Below are positions 48,244 to 61,559 of a stretch of DNA of 64,000 bases, in pieces. Under the pieces are notes generated by a model that searched no databases, was not told the DNA's origin, and saw nothing but the letters and a program-made list of their open reading frames with translations. The position numbers and the translations under genes were made by a program. The DNA lies in contig NC_087190.1 in the NCBI RefSeq assembly GCF_035594125.1, positions 6,999,962 through 7,063,961 on the forward strand, given 5' to 3'. Every line of letters starts with the position of its first letter. Within the stretch, counting starts at the first letter, position 1. Source of the stretch: Scylla paramamosain (lineage: Eukaryota; Arthropoda; Malacostraca; Decapoda; Portunidae).

Positions 48244-49620
48244 TAAAAAGCATGGAAGTCATCCTAAATGGAATACAAAACATTACGAAAAACGTGTATT
48301 TTGAGTGTTTTAGAACTTCTTACGTACCAAAACGGTAAAACGCATGCATTTAATATTTTCTCCACTTTATGGAGAAAATATTAAATTTACCAAAAAACAA
48401 GTATTTTGAGTGTTTTTGAGCTTGATATGTAGAAAAACCTTACTTTATATTGTACAGTATATGGTGAAACGAAAAGACATTACAAAAAAACGTGTATTAT
48501 GAGTGTTTTTGAGTTTGAGGTACAAAAAAATTGAAAAATGCGTCAGAAACACTTTATATGGAAAAACGAAAAAAAAAAAAAAAAGCGTGTATTTTGATTG
48601 TTTTCACACTGTTACATACCGACTCGCCAAAATGACTGCAGTCTCTTATATGAGAAAACGAAATGACATTATAAGGAACATATCTTTTGAATGTTTTATG
48701 TGTATTAGGATCTAAAACGCTTAAAAGCATGGAAAGCACCCTATATAATAGTGAAAAAAAGCGTGTCTTTTGAGTGTTTTCAGGTTCTTACGCACCAAAC
48801 CGCTGAAACGCATAAAAAAAATTTGGAGAAAAGAATACTATTACTAAAAACAAGCATGTTAAGAGTTCTGAGCTTGTTAGGCAGAAAACGCCAATATGCA
48901 TGGAAGACACCATATATGGAGAAAGGAAAAAACATTACGAAAAACTTGCATTATAAATGTTTTTGAGCTTCTTAGATATAATAACGTGAAAACACTTTAA
49001 TAACACTCTGTATGAAGAAACAGAATAACATTACCAAAAAAACGCGTATTTTGTGTGTTTTTTGGAAAAGGAACGACATTTCCAAGACGGTGTCTCTTGA
49101 GTGTTTATGCAAGCAAAGTACGTTATATGTAGAATAAAAAAAAAAAAGACATTACCTGAAAAGTGAATTTTGAGTGTTTTTGAGATTCTTTGGTACCAAA
49201 ACGCTAAAATGTATGAATAACACTCTATTTGGAGAAACAGAACAACATTATCAATCACGTGTGTTTTTGGTGTAAGTTATCATAACGCCAAAAGGCATGC
49301 AAAGCACCCTATCTGGGGAAAGAAAACGAGATTTCCAGAAACGTGCCTTTTTAATGCCTATGAATGTACTAGGAACTAAAACACTGGAAAGCATGGAAAA
49401 CACCCTGTATGGGAATTTGAGTGAGTTTTGAGTGAGTTGAGTGTTTTTCAGCTTTTTATGTACCATAATGATAAAACACATGCAAAACACCTTTTATGTA
49501 GAAACAATGATATTATAAAAAAAAAAGGTACTTTGAATGTTTTTGAGTTTGTTACGTAGAAAAATGCTCCCCCCCCAAAAAAAAAGCATACAAAGTACTC
49601 TATATGTAGAAACGAAAAAC
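48244..49620 (-). repeat. Satellite block in reversed orientation (I)
   Basis: From CCAT|CGCTAAAAAGCATGG at about 48244 the monomers read as reverse complements (AACGTGTATTTTGAGTG, TGGAGAAACAG). Forward orientation resumes at about 49620 (ACTCATAATACACGTTTC). Confidence 0.85.
48348..48386. repeat. Perfect 16-bp inverted repeat, 7-bp loop, in the satellite
   Basis: ATTTAATATTTTCTCC, loop ACTTTAT, then its exact reverse complement. Confidence 0.9.
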
Positions 49621-51057
49621 ATACTCATAATACACGTTTCTTACAATGTCCTTTCCTTTCTTCATATAGGGTACTTTGCATGTATTTTTGCATTTTTGTA
49701 TGTAATAAGCTTAAAAGTTCTAACTCTAAACGTTTTTCGCAATGACGCTTCATTTCCCTAATTAATGGGATTTGCATGCATTTTGACGTTTTGGTACGTA
49801 GCAATGTGAAAAACACTTAAAATACACATTTTTGGTTTATTATTATAGAGTGCTATTCATTAGTTTAGCTAATTGGTACTTAAGAAACTCAAGAACATTC
49901 AAAATACACTTTTATCATAATGTACTTTCGTTTTCCCATATATAATGCATTACATGCATTTTGACTTTTCGGTACCTATCAAGCCAAAAACACTGAAAAA
50001 ATCCGTTTTTGGTAATGTGTGATATATTTCTCCCAAAAAAAAAAAATGTTAATCACGCGTTTTAGCAATTTGGTAAGTTATAAAAACAAAAACACTCATA
50101 ATACACGTTTCTCATAATATCCTTTCATTTCCTCATTTAGGGTGCTTTGCATGCATTTTGGCGTCCTTGTAAGTAATAAGATAAAAAAAAAAAACAGAAA
50201 ATACACCTCTTTGGTAATGTTATTATGTTTCTTATCAAATACTATTCACACGTTTTAGGGTTTTGGTACCTAAAAACCTCAAAAAATATCATAATAAACA
50301 TTTTTCGAAATGTCCCTTCGCTTCCCCATATGGTTTTATTTTCCAGGCATCTTAACGTTTTTGTACGTAACAAGCTCAAAAACACTCAAAATATACGTTG
50401 TCATTAAAGTTATTCTGTCTCTCAATAAAATGTGTTTTGTATGGATCTTAGCATCTCGGTAAGCTCAAAAACAATAAAAAGAAACATTTATGACAATGTT
50501 GTTTTGTTTTCCCATAAAGGGTGCTTTCCATGCTTTTTAGCGATTTGGTGCATTAAACATTCATAAACATTCAAAAGATACTTTTTTTCTGGAAATGTCA
50601 TTTTGTTTTCCTCATATAGGTTGTTTATTATTGATTTTGGCATTTTCATACCTAACAATGTGAAATACACTGAAAATACACGTATTCGATAATGATAATT
50701 TATTTCTTGATATAGAGAGCTATTCATGCCTTTAAGCTATTTTTCTACCTAATAATCTGAAAAACTCTCATAATACACGTTTCTCGAAATGCTTATTAGT
50801 TTCCCCATATAGAGTACTTTTAATGCATTTTGGCATTTGTTAAATTACAAGCTCGCAATACTCGTTTTTTCGTAAAGTTATACTGTTTCTCCAATTTTTT
50901 TTTCTTTTGTATGCGTTTCAGTGTTTTGGTACGTACCTAGCCCCGAAAAAGAAAAAAAACATGAACGAAGACATTTTTGGGTAAAGTTATCTTGTTTTCT
51001 CATACAGAGTGCTTTCCATGCTTTCTTTTTAAGCGATTTGGTGCCTTACACCCTCAT

Positions 51058-52471
51058 AATCCCTCAAACTACCGTCTTATTGCTTTAATTTCCTGCATAT
51101 ATAAAGTTTTTGAATCTATCCTCAACAGGAAGATTCTTAAACATCTATCACTTCACAACCTTCTATCTGATCGCCAGTATGGGTTCCGTCAAGGCCGCTC
51201 TACTGGTGATCTTCTAGCTTTCCTTACTGAGTCTTGGTCATCCTCTTTTAGAGACTTTGGTGAAACTTTTGCTGTTGCCTTGGACATATCAAAAGCCTTT
51301 GATAGAGTCTGGCACAAAGCTTTGATTTCCAAACTACCCTCCTACGGTTTCTATCCTTCTCTCTGTAACTTCATCTCAAGTTTCCTTTCTGACCGTTCTA
51401 TTGCTGCTGTGGTAGACGGTCACTGTTCTTCTCCTAAATCTATTAACAGTGGTGTTCCTCAGGGTTCTGTCCTGTCACCCACTCTCTTCTTATTATTCAT
51501 TAATGATCTTCTAAACCAAACTTCTCATCCTATCCACTCCTATGCTGATGATACCACCCTGCACTTTTCCACGTCTTTTCATAGACGTCCAACCCTTCAG
51601 GAGGTAAACATATCACGCAGGGAAGCCACACAACGCCTGACTTCTGATCTTTCTAAAATTTCTGATTGGGGCAGAGCAAATTTGGTATTGTTCAATGCCT
51701 CAAAAACTCAATTCCTCCATCTATCAACTCGACACAACCTTCCAGACAACTATCCCCTCTTCTTCAATGACACTCAACTGTCCCCCTCTTCTACACTGAA
51801 CATCCTCGGTCTGTCCTTTACTTATAATCTGAACTAGAAACTTCACATCTCATCTCTAGCTAAAACAGCTTCTATGAAGTTAGGTGTTCTGAGACGTCTC
51901 CGCCAGTTTTTCTCACCCCCCAGGCTGCTAACTCTGTACAAGGGCCTTATCCGTCCATGTATGGAGTATGCTTCACATGGGGGGGTTCCACTCATACTGC
52001 TCTTCTAGACAGGGTGGAATCAAAAGCTTTTCGTCTCATCAACTCCTCTCCTCTAACTGACTGTCTTCATCCCCTCTCTCACCGCCGCAATGTTGCATAT
52101 CTTGCTGTCTTGTACCGCTATTTTCATGCCAACTGCTCTTCTGATCTTGCTAACTGCATGCCTCCCCTCCTTCCTTGGCCTCGCTGCACAAGACTTTCTT
52201 CTTTCTCTCACCCCTATTCTGTCCACCTCTCTAATGCAAGAGTTAACCAGTATTCTCAATCATTCATCCCTTTCTCTGGTGAACTCTGGAACTCCCTGCC
52301 TGCTTCTGTATTTCCACCTTCCAATGACTTGAATTCCTTCAAGAGGGAGGTTTCAAGACACTTATCCACCAATTTTTGACCACTGCTTTGACCCTTTTAT
52401 GGGACTGGCATTTCAGTGGGCTTTTTTTTTTTATTAGATTTTTGTTGCCCTTGGCCAGTATCCTTCCTACA
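51058..52471 (+). pseudogene. 5'-truncated LINE (family 1), RT to 3' end, in the satellite
   Basis: It begins at AATCCCTCAAACTACCG (RT motif PSNYR) and continues through [15 protein letters not shown] and an intact YADD to TGG to TAG at about 51835 (NLN followed by stop instead of Trp). A short deletion at SHVWGGS near 51980 shifts the frame. The C-terminus ends STNF at 52379. The 3' UTR ends CCTTCCTACA with no poly(A). The satellite is cut within a D monomer (CCTCATAA | CACTCAAAGAACACG) with almost no loss. Confidence 0.9.
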
Positions 52472-55179
52472 CTCAAAGAACACGTTTCTGGAAAACTCGT
52501 TTCATTTCCTTATATATGGTTCTTTGTATGTATTTTCCCGTTTTATTACCCAACAATATGAAATACACTCAAGATACACGTTTTTGTAATGTAGTTTTTT
52601 TTTTTTTTTCCAAATAGAATGCTATTCATGCGTTTTAGCGTTTGTAACCAAGAAGCTTAAAACACTCAATACACGTTTCTCGTATTTTTTTTTTCTTTCT
52701 TTCATTTGTCCATATTGGGTGTTTTGTATGTATTTTAACGGTTTTTTTTTCTACATAACATGCTCAAAACACTCAAAATACTTGTTTTTGGTAATGTTGT
52801 TATGTTTCTCTATAATGGGTGTTTCGCATGCGTTTTAGCGTTTTGTTAGATAAGTAGCTCAAAACACTGAAATCCGACGTTTTTGTTAATATTGTTTTCT
52901 AGTACAATATATGGTTCTCTCCATTCTTTTTAGCGTTGTGGTTCCAAACTACTTAAGAAAAAAAAATGCATTTCTTGTAATGTAATTTCGTTCCCTAATA
53001 GAAGGGGCTATGCATGCACTTCGCCTTTTTGATATTTAACAATGTAAAAAAACAATCAAAATACACGTTTTTTGCTAATGTTGTTCTGTTTCTGCTTATA
53101 GAGTGCTATTCATGCGTTTTGTCGTTTTGATATCTAAAAACCTCAAAAACACTCAAAATATAGTTTCTTGTAAAGTCTTTTTGTTTCCTCATATAAGGTA
53201 TTTTGCATGCATTTTGGCGTTTTTCTACATGACAAGCTTTTTGGTACACGTTTTTGGTAATCTTATACTGTTTCTCCATAAAGAGATTTTTACGTCCGTT
53301 TTAGCGTTTTGGCAAGTATCTTCAAGCACTAAAAAGAGACGTTTTTAGTCATTTTGTTTCGTTTTTTTCCCAAAATAGAGGGTGTTTTCCATGCTTTTTA
53401 TCGTCTTGGTGCTTAGCACGTTCATAAATACTAAAAGGACACGTTTCTGGAAATCTCGTACCCTTTCCCCATATAGGGTGGTTTCCATACATTTTTGGCG
53501 TTTTGTTATCTAACCATGTGAAATACACTCAAAACACACGTATTTTATTATGTTGTTCTGTTTCTAAATATCAAGTGCTATTCTCGAGTTTAAGCGTTTT
53601 ATTTCCTAAGAAGCTCAAAAACACTCTTAATACCCGTTTTACGCAATGTCTTCTTTCGCAATGTAGGGTACTTTTAATGTATTTTGGCGTTTATCTACGT
53701 AACACGCTTAAAAACGTTAAAAAAAATTAAATACATTTTTTGGGTAAATTTGTAATGTTTTCTCCTTAAAGTGATTTTTGTAAGCGTTTTAGGATTTTGG
53801 TACATAAGTAGCTGAAAACACTGAATAGAGACGCGTTTGGCAATGTTGTTTTGTTTTCCCATATATGGTGCTTTCCATGCTTTTTAGCGCTTTGGTGCCT
53901 AGCACGCTCATAAATACTAAAAAGACATGTTTCTGGAAATGTCATTTAGAGGGGACTCTACATACATTTTGGGCTTTGGGTACCTAACAAGGTGAAAAAC
54001 TCTTAAAATACGTTGTTCTGTTTCTCTATATAGAGTGTTATTTATATCTTTTATCATTTTGGTACCTAAGAAGCTCAAAAACAATCGTAATACACGTTTC
54101 TCTTAATGTTTTTCGTTTCTCCAAATAGGTTCTTTCCATGGATTTTGGTGTGTTTTCTTTTTTTTTTTTTTTTTTGCTTAAGCTTAAAAAACTCAAAACA
54201 CTTTTTTTTTCTTTTAATTTTATTGTGCTTATTCATAAATGGCGTTTTGCATGCGTTTTTGCGTGTTTGTAAATAATTAGTGCAGAGACTAAAAAGACAT
54301 TTTCCGTAACGTTATTTTATTTTTCCATAGAGGGTGTCTTTCATGCTTTTTAACGTTTTGGTACCAATCACGATCATAAACACTCAAAAACATATTTCTG
54401 GAAATGTTTTCTTTCCCCATATCGGGTGCTTTGCATGCATTTTGGCCTTTTGGCACCTAACAATGTCAAATACACTTAAAATACGCTTTTTTTGGTAATG
54501 ATCTTTTCGTGCTTTTTATGTGTTTTAGCGTTTTGGTGCGTAAGAAACTCAAAAACACTTATAATACACGTTTGTAGCAATGTCCTTTTTTTTCCATATA
54601 AGGTACATGGCGTTCTTGTATGTAAGAAGCTGAAAAACACTCAAAATATTTGTTTTAGGAGGTTATTTTTTTCCTTGTAAAGTGTATTTTCCATGCGTTT
54701 TAGCGTTCTGGTTCGTAAGTAGCGCAAAAACAGTTGAAAGACACGATTTTGATGATGTTGTTTTGTTTTCACATATAGTGTGTTTTCCCTTATTTTTAGC
54801 ATTTTGGTTCCTATCACGCTCATAAACACTGAAGACACGTTTCGGCAAATGTCGTTTCTTTTCCCAATATGGATTGTTTTGTATGCATTTTGGCATTTTG
54901 TTATCTAACAATATGAAAAACACTCAAAACACATGTTTTTATAATGTTCTTTTCTCCAAATAGAGTTATTAAATTGTTTTCGCGTTTTCGGTACATAAAA
55001 AGATAAAAAAAAAAACATGTTTATCTCAGTGTCTTTTCGTTTTCCCATATAGAGAACTTTGCATGCATTTTGGCGTTTTTCTATGTAACAAGCTCAATAG
55101 CACTAAACATAATTGTTTTTTTGTCATCCTTTTTCTCCATAAATGTTTTCCATGCGTTTGATGATTTGGTACCTACCGA

Positions 55180-55258
55180 AACACTAAAACGCATGCAAAA
55201 CACCCTTTATGAAGAAACAGTATGACATTACCAAAAACAATTATTTTCAGCGTTTTTG
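55180..55258 (-). repeat. Short reversed satellite piece
   Basis: About 80 bp (AAACGCATGCAAAACACCC ... CATTACCAAAAACA) in reverse orientation inside a C-type position. It adds about 80-100 bp to this higher-order unit. Confidence 0.75.
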
Positions 55259-55599
55259 AGCTCAAAAACACGGAAAAGAGACGTTTTTTGTAATGTTGTT
55301 TTGTTAACCCTTATAGGGAGCTTTCCATGCTTTTTAGCGTTTTGGTGCCTAGTACGCTCATAAACACTCAAAAGACACGTTTCTTAAAATTGCATTTAAT
55401 TTCCTGATATAGAAAGCTTTGCGTTCTTTTTGGCGTTTTGGTACCTAACAATGTAAAATACACTGAAAATACACGTTTTTGGTAATGTTCTTTTTTTTTT
55501 TTTTTTCATATTGAGTGTTATTCATACTTTTTCCCGTTATGGTACCTAAAAACTCAAAAACACTCATAATACATGTTTTCCGTAATGTCTTTTCCTTTC

Positions 55600-56395
55600 T
55601 GTTACCTGCACCAGTCATTGATTTCCTGATATACCTTTTGAGTCACCAGCAGAAGGCAGGGTCAGTGACTCACTGGCAGGGTGACGACTGGAGGAAGCTC
55701 CACAGGTAATCTGGCAAGTAATGAGTGCCAGAGGTAGAACTTCAGGAGCAGCAGCGTTAGTGGTCGAGCGGTCAATGATTTATTTTAGTTTTTAGTTCAT
55801 GGGTAAGTACACTCCAGGTGTTGTGACATAAGTGTATTAAATTATTAGTTTATACAATTTATATACACAAGGTAAAGAAAGGCGATTTGCTAAATGTTCA
55901 GACACTGCCGGGAAATCTTTCACCAGATTAGTCACCACGAGAGTCACCAGAGTCAATCACACACAACAGAGTCACGGCTCACACTCGTAAACGTCACGCC
56001 ACCCAAGAGAGATCTACCGGTGCCGCTCCCAGCCGGCGCCGTGAGGTGTGGTGGTGGTTGCAGGTAGTGACAAGAAAATTACTTGCACACTTAATTATTG
56101 TGACTAGTAAGGTGTGTTAGTGATCAGATGTACTCTATTAAAGTGGTGTAAAATCATTGTTAGTAGTTTTAGTACCTGTCAAGGTAGGAGGTTACATACA
56201 CATGTTCACTGTGTGGCAACTGAAAGAGACGCGTACCCAAGACCAATAAGACGGGTATGAAGCCCGTATGAAACGGGACTATATGTACATAAGATGTATA
56301 AAAATACAGTATTAATCAGAATACGTAAACCTAACCAGTGTGCCTAACATTTACCCATGTTTATACATTTTCTTGGAAATAAATATACTTTGATA
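55600..56395 (+). mobile_element. ~796-bp insertion, possible solo LTR
   Basis: Non-satellite DNA from TGTTACCTGCACC to ATACTTTGATA, flanked by CTTTC on both sides (55595-55599 and 56396-56400), a possible 5-bp target duplication. It contains an AATAAA near the right end and a TATA-like TGTATAAAAATAC near 56297. The 5' end is TG, but the 3' end is TA rather than CA. No coding frame is seen. Confidence 0.4.
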
Positions 56396-57025
56396 CTTTC
56401 ATGGATTTTGACGTTTTTGTACTTAACAAGCTCAAAAACACTACTTGTTTTTTGTAGTGTTATTCTGTTTCACCATAAATGGTGTTTTGCATGCGTTGTA
56501 GCGTTATCGTACGTAAGAAGCTCAAAAAACATTGAGTAAGACAAGTTTTTAGTAATGTTCTTCTGTATTCTCACATTGGGTGATTTCCATGGTTTTTAGC
56601 GTTTTTGTGCCTAAAACGCTCATAAGAATAAAATCAAAAGATATGTTTCTAGAAATTTCATTTCGTTTCTCTATATTGCATTCAATTTGTCGTTTTCGTA
56701 CCTATGAACATGAAAAACACTCAATATGCACATTTATGGGAAATTTATTGTTTTTCCATATAGAGTGCTATTCATGTGTTTTAACGGTTTGGTACCTAGT
56801 AACCTCAAAAACACTCATAATTATAATCCACGTTTTCTGTAATGCTCTTTCGATTCCCAAATGAGTACTTTCCATGTATTTTAGCGTTTTTGTACGTAAC
56901 AAGCTTAAAAACACTCAAAAGACACCTTTTGGTAATGTTAGTGTTTTCCACAAATAGTGTTTTGCGTGCATTTCAGCATTTTGTTACGTAAGTAGGTCAA
57001 AAACTTTAAAAAGACAATTTTATGG

Positions 57026-57145
<120 letters not shown>

Positions 57146-57892
57146 TTTTTTTTTTTTTTTCCCCATATAGAATGCTTTCCATGCTTTTAAATGTTTTCAT
57201 GTATAACACGCTCATACACTCTTAAAACACATGTTTCTGTAAATATTCTTTCATTTCCCCAGATCGGATGCTTTGCATGTATTTTTGTGTTTTGGTACCA
57301 AAGAATGCGTAATATACTGAAAATACTAGTTTCTGGTAAAGCTGTTCCGTTTTTCCATATAGAGTGCTATTCACGTGTTTTAGCGTTCTGGTATATAAGA
57401 ATACCAAAAACACTAATAATACACGTTTCTCGTCTTTTCGTTTCCCCTTTACGGGTACCTTATATGCATTTTTGCTTTTTCTGTGTAACAACAAAAAAAA
57501 AAAACTCAAAACACTTGTTTCTTGTAATGTTATTCTATTTCTATTCTATTTGCATGTGTTTTAGCGTTTTCGTAAGTAAGCAACTCAAGAACATCCAAAA
57601 GACACGTTTTTCGTAATGTTGTTTTGTTTTCCCATAAAGGGAGCTTTCCATGCTTTTTTAGCGTTTTGGTGCCTAACACGCTCATAAACACTCAAAATAC
57701 AGAATTCTGGATTTTTTATTTTTTTCTAGGTAGGGTGTTTTGCTTGCATTTTGGCGTTTTGGTACTAATAATGTGAAATACAATGAAAATATACGTTTCT
57801 GGAAATGTTGTTCTGACTCTCCATACATCATGCTTTTTATCGTTTTGGTACCAAAGAAGCTTAAAAACAATAATAATACACGTCGCTCGTAA

Positions 57893-59212
57893 TTATTACG
57901 AACAAAAACACCAAAATGCATACAGAGTACCAAATAAAAAAATATAAAATATATAAAATATTATGAGAAACATGCATTACGAGTGTGCTCGATACCAAAA
58001 CGTCAAAATACATGAATAGCAACCTATATGAAGAAACAGAAGAAAAATACAAAAAATGTGTATTTTGAGTGATTTTCACATTGTTAGCTATCAAAGAGGC
58101 GAAGTGCATGCAAAGCACTCTCTATGAAGAAACGAAACGGCATTTTCAGGAACATGTCTTTTGAGTGTGTTTATGAGCGTGTTAGCTACCAAAAAGATAA
58201 AGAGCATGGAAATATTTCTCTTTGGAAAGGAAAACATTACCAAAAACAAGCGTGTTTTTTGGGTTACCTACAAACGAAAACACTAAAATGCATGCAAAAC
58301 ACCCTTTATGGAGAAACAGAATAACATTACCAAAACCGTGTATTAAAAATTGTTTTTTTTTTTTTAAGCTTAAGTACAAATACTCCAAAATACATGCAAA
58401 GTACTCTATATAGGGATACGAAAGGAAATTACAAGAAACGTGTATTCTGAGTGTTTTTTTTTTTTTTTTTTGAGCTTCTTATGTATCTAAACGCGAAAAC
58501 GCATGAATAGCACTCTATATGAAGAAAATTCATGCCTTATATGGGGAAACGGAAACAACGTTACAAGAAGCGTATCTTTTGAATATTTTTGTGCATGATA
58601 GGCACAAAAAAAAAAAAAAACACGGAGACCTCTTTATATGGGAACATTACCAAAAAAAAACGGCTCTTTTGAGTGTTTTTTTTCAGTTTCTTAGTAATAA
58701 AACGGTAAAACACATGCAAAACATAATTCGTGGAAAAAAAAAAAAAACAGAACAGAAATTACCAAAAAACTTGTATTTTCAGTGTTACGTACAAAAACGT
58801 CAAAATGCATGTCTATGTATGGATACGAAAGGAAATTACGAGAAACGTGTATTATGAGTATTTTGAGCTTCTTAGGTTCCAAAATACTAAAACGCATGAA
58901 TAACACTCAATGTGGAGAAACACAAAAGCATTACAAAATGTATTTTTTAATACAAGTATATTTTGAGTGTATTTCATTGTTAGAAACCAAAACGCCAAAA
59001 AGCATGCAAAAAACCCTAAATGAGGGAAAGAAACGACATTTTCAGAAAACTCTGTTTTAAGTACTTATGATTGTGTTAGGCACCAAAACACTAAAAAGCA
59101 GGGAAAGAACCTGATATAAGAAAACGAAACTACATTAGAAAAAAAAGTGTCTTTTCAGTGTTATTAAGCTACTTACTTACCTAGTCGCTAAAACGCAGGA
59201 AAACAGCATTTA
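57893..59212 (-). repeat. Satellite block in reversed orientation (II)
   Basis: The switch is at CTCGTAATTATTACGAACAA (a small palindrome) near 57893. It returns to forward orientation at about 59212 (AAACACTTAAAGACACG). Confidence 0.85.
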
Positions 59213-61559
59213 AACACTTAAAGACACGTTTTTTGGTAATGTTTTTCCCATGTTTTTTCCCATGTTTATTCCCATGTTTTTTTTGTTTTTTTTTGTAGCG
59301 TTTTGGTGCCTAACATGCAAAAAAACCTTCAAAAGATAATATTCTTGCAATGTTGTTCCGTTTTCCAACATAGAAGACTTTACATGCATTTTGGAATTTT
59401 GGTAGCATTCAAAATCCAAGTTTTTGGTAATGTTATTCTGTTTCTAGATATAGAGTGTAATTAACGTGCTATCGCGTTTTGCTTCCCAAGAAACTCAAAA
59501 ACAGTCATAATACACGTTTCTAGAAATGTCTTACTGTTTCTTTATGTAAGGTCCTTTGCATGGATTTTGGCGATTTTCCTTGTAACTAGCTCAAAAACAC
59601 TTAAAATACTTGTTTTTGATAATGTTATTCTGTTTCTACAGAAAGGGAGTTTTGCATGCGTTTTAGCATTTTGTTCGGTAAGAAGCTCAAATAAATTCAA
59701 AAGAAACGTTTTTGTTAATGTTTTTTTTATTCCTCTATATGATCCTTTCCATTTTGTTTTTGTTTTTGTTTTGTTTTTTTGGTGCCTATCATAAAAAAAA
59801 AAAAAAAACAGTTAAAAGATACGTTTCTTGTAATTTCCTATCGCTCCCACATATAATGAGCTTTGCATGCATTTTTGCATTTCGGTACCTAACAATGTAA
59901 ATAAAACACTCAAAATACACGCTTTTGGTAATATTGTTTTTATCCATATAGAGTGCTATTCATGCGTTTTAGAATTTTAGTACTTAATAAACTCAAAAAC
60001 ACCCAAAATTCACGTCTCTCGTAATCTCCTTTCTTTTTCCACATATAGCGTACAATGCATGCATTTTTTTTTTCTCGTTTTTGTTAGTAACAAGCTCAAA
60101 ACATTAAAAAATAATTGGTCTTGTTAATGTTATTCTGTTTATCTATAAAGGGTGTTTTCCATGCGTTTTAGCGTTTTGGTTTGTAAGTAATTCAAAACAC
60201 TCAAAACACGTTTTTGGGTAATGTTTTGTTTTCCCATAAATAGAATTTTCCATGCTTTTAAAAGTTTTGGTGATAAACATGCTCAAAATTTTTGTAAAAG
60301 CTTTTCTGTTTCTCACTAGAAGCTGCTTTTTATGCATTTTGGCATGGCAAAATACACGTTTTTGGTGATATTATTTTCTCTCCATATAGAGTGCTGCTAT
60401 TCATGCGTTTTCGCGTTTTGGTACCTAAGCTCAAAACCATTCATAATAAAAGTTTCTCGTAATGTCATTTCGTCTCAGCATATAGGACACTTTTAATGCT
60501 TTTTGTCATTTTTCTACCTAACAGAATGAAAATACTCAAAATACTTGTTTTCTGTAATATTATTCTTTCTATGAAAGGTGTTTTGCATGCGACTTAGCCT
60601 TTTGGTTCATAAGAAGGTGAAAAACAGTCAAAAGACACGTTTTTTTTAATGTTGCATTTTTCTTTTTTTTTTTTTTTTCTTCCCATATATATGTGCTTTC
60701 AATGGTTATTAGCATTTTGGTGCCTAGCAAGCTCATAAATACTCAAAAGACACGTTTCTGGAAATCTCATTTCCTTTCCCTATATAGGGAGCTTCACATG
60801 CATTTTGACATTTTGTTATCTAACTGTGAAAAACACTCAAAATACACTTTTTGTATTTTTTTTTCTCTTTCTCTATATGGAGTGTTATTCATGCGTTTTT
60901 TTTTGTTTTGTTACCTAAGAGGCTCAAAAATAAATAATACACGGTTCTCGTAATGTTCTTTCGTTTCCAAATATAGGGAACTTTGTATGCATTTTTGCGT
61001 TTTTGTACGTAACAAGCTCAATAACACTCAAAATACTTAATTTCTAGCAATATTCTCTTTCTCCATAAAATTTGTTTCGAATGCGTTTCATCGTTTTGGT
61101 ATGTAAGTAGCTGAAAACTAAAAAAAGTTACGTGTTTTTTTTTTTTTTTCTATTTCCTTATAGGGTGCTTTCCATGGTTTTTAGCGTTTTGGTACCAAAC
61201 CTAACATGCACAAAAACACTCAGATGATACGTTTGATGTAATGTTTCGTTTTCCAACATAGATTCTTTGCTTGCATTTTGACGTTTTCGTAACGAACATT
61301 GTGAAAACACTGAAAATACACGTTTTTGGAAATGTTCTTCTCTTTTTTAATATGAAGTGATATTAATACGTTTCTTGCGTTTTGATACCTAAATAACTCA
61401 AAAACACTCATAATACACGTTTCTTGTAATGTCATTTAGCTTTAGCATATAAGGTACTTTACATGTATTTTGACGTTTTTTTACCTAAAAAGCTCAAAAA
61501 CACTTGTATTTTCCAGACGTTTTAGCGTTTTGGTACGTGAGAAGCTAGAAACACTCAAA

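Noticed and set aside
40590..50730. Many 60-140 aa hydrophobic frames that look like membrane proteins
   Set aside because: They are translations of the T-rich satellite monomers in both orientations and change frame with every indel.
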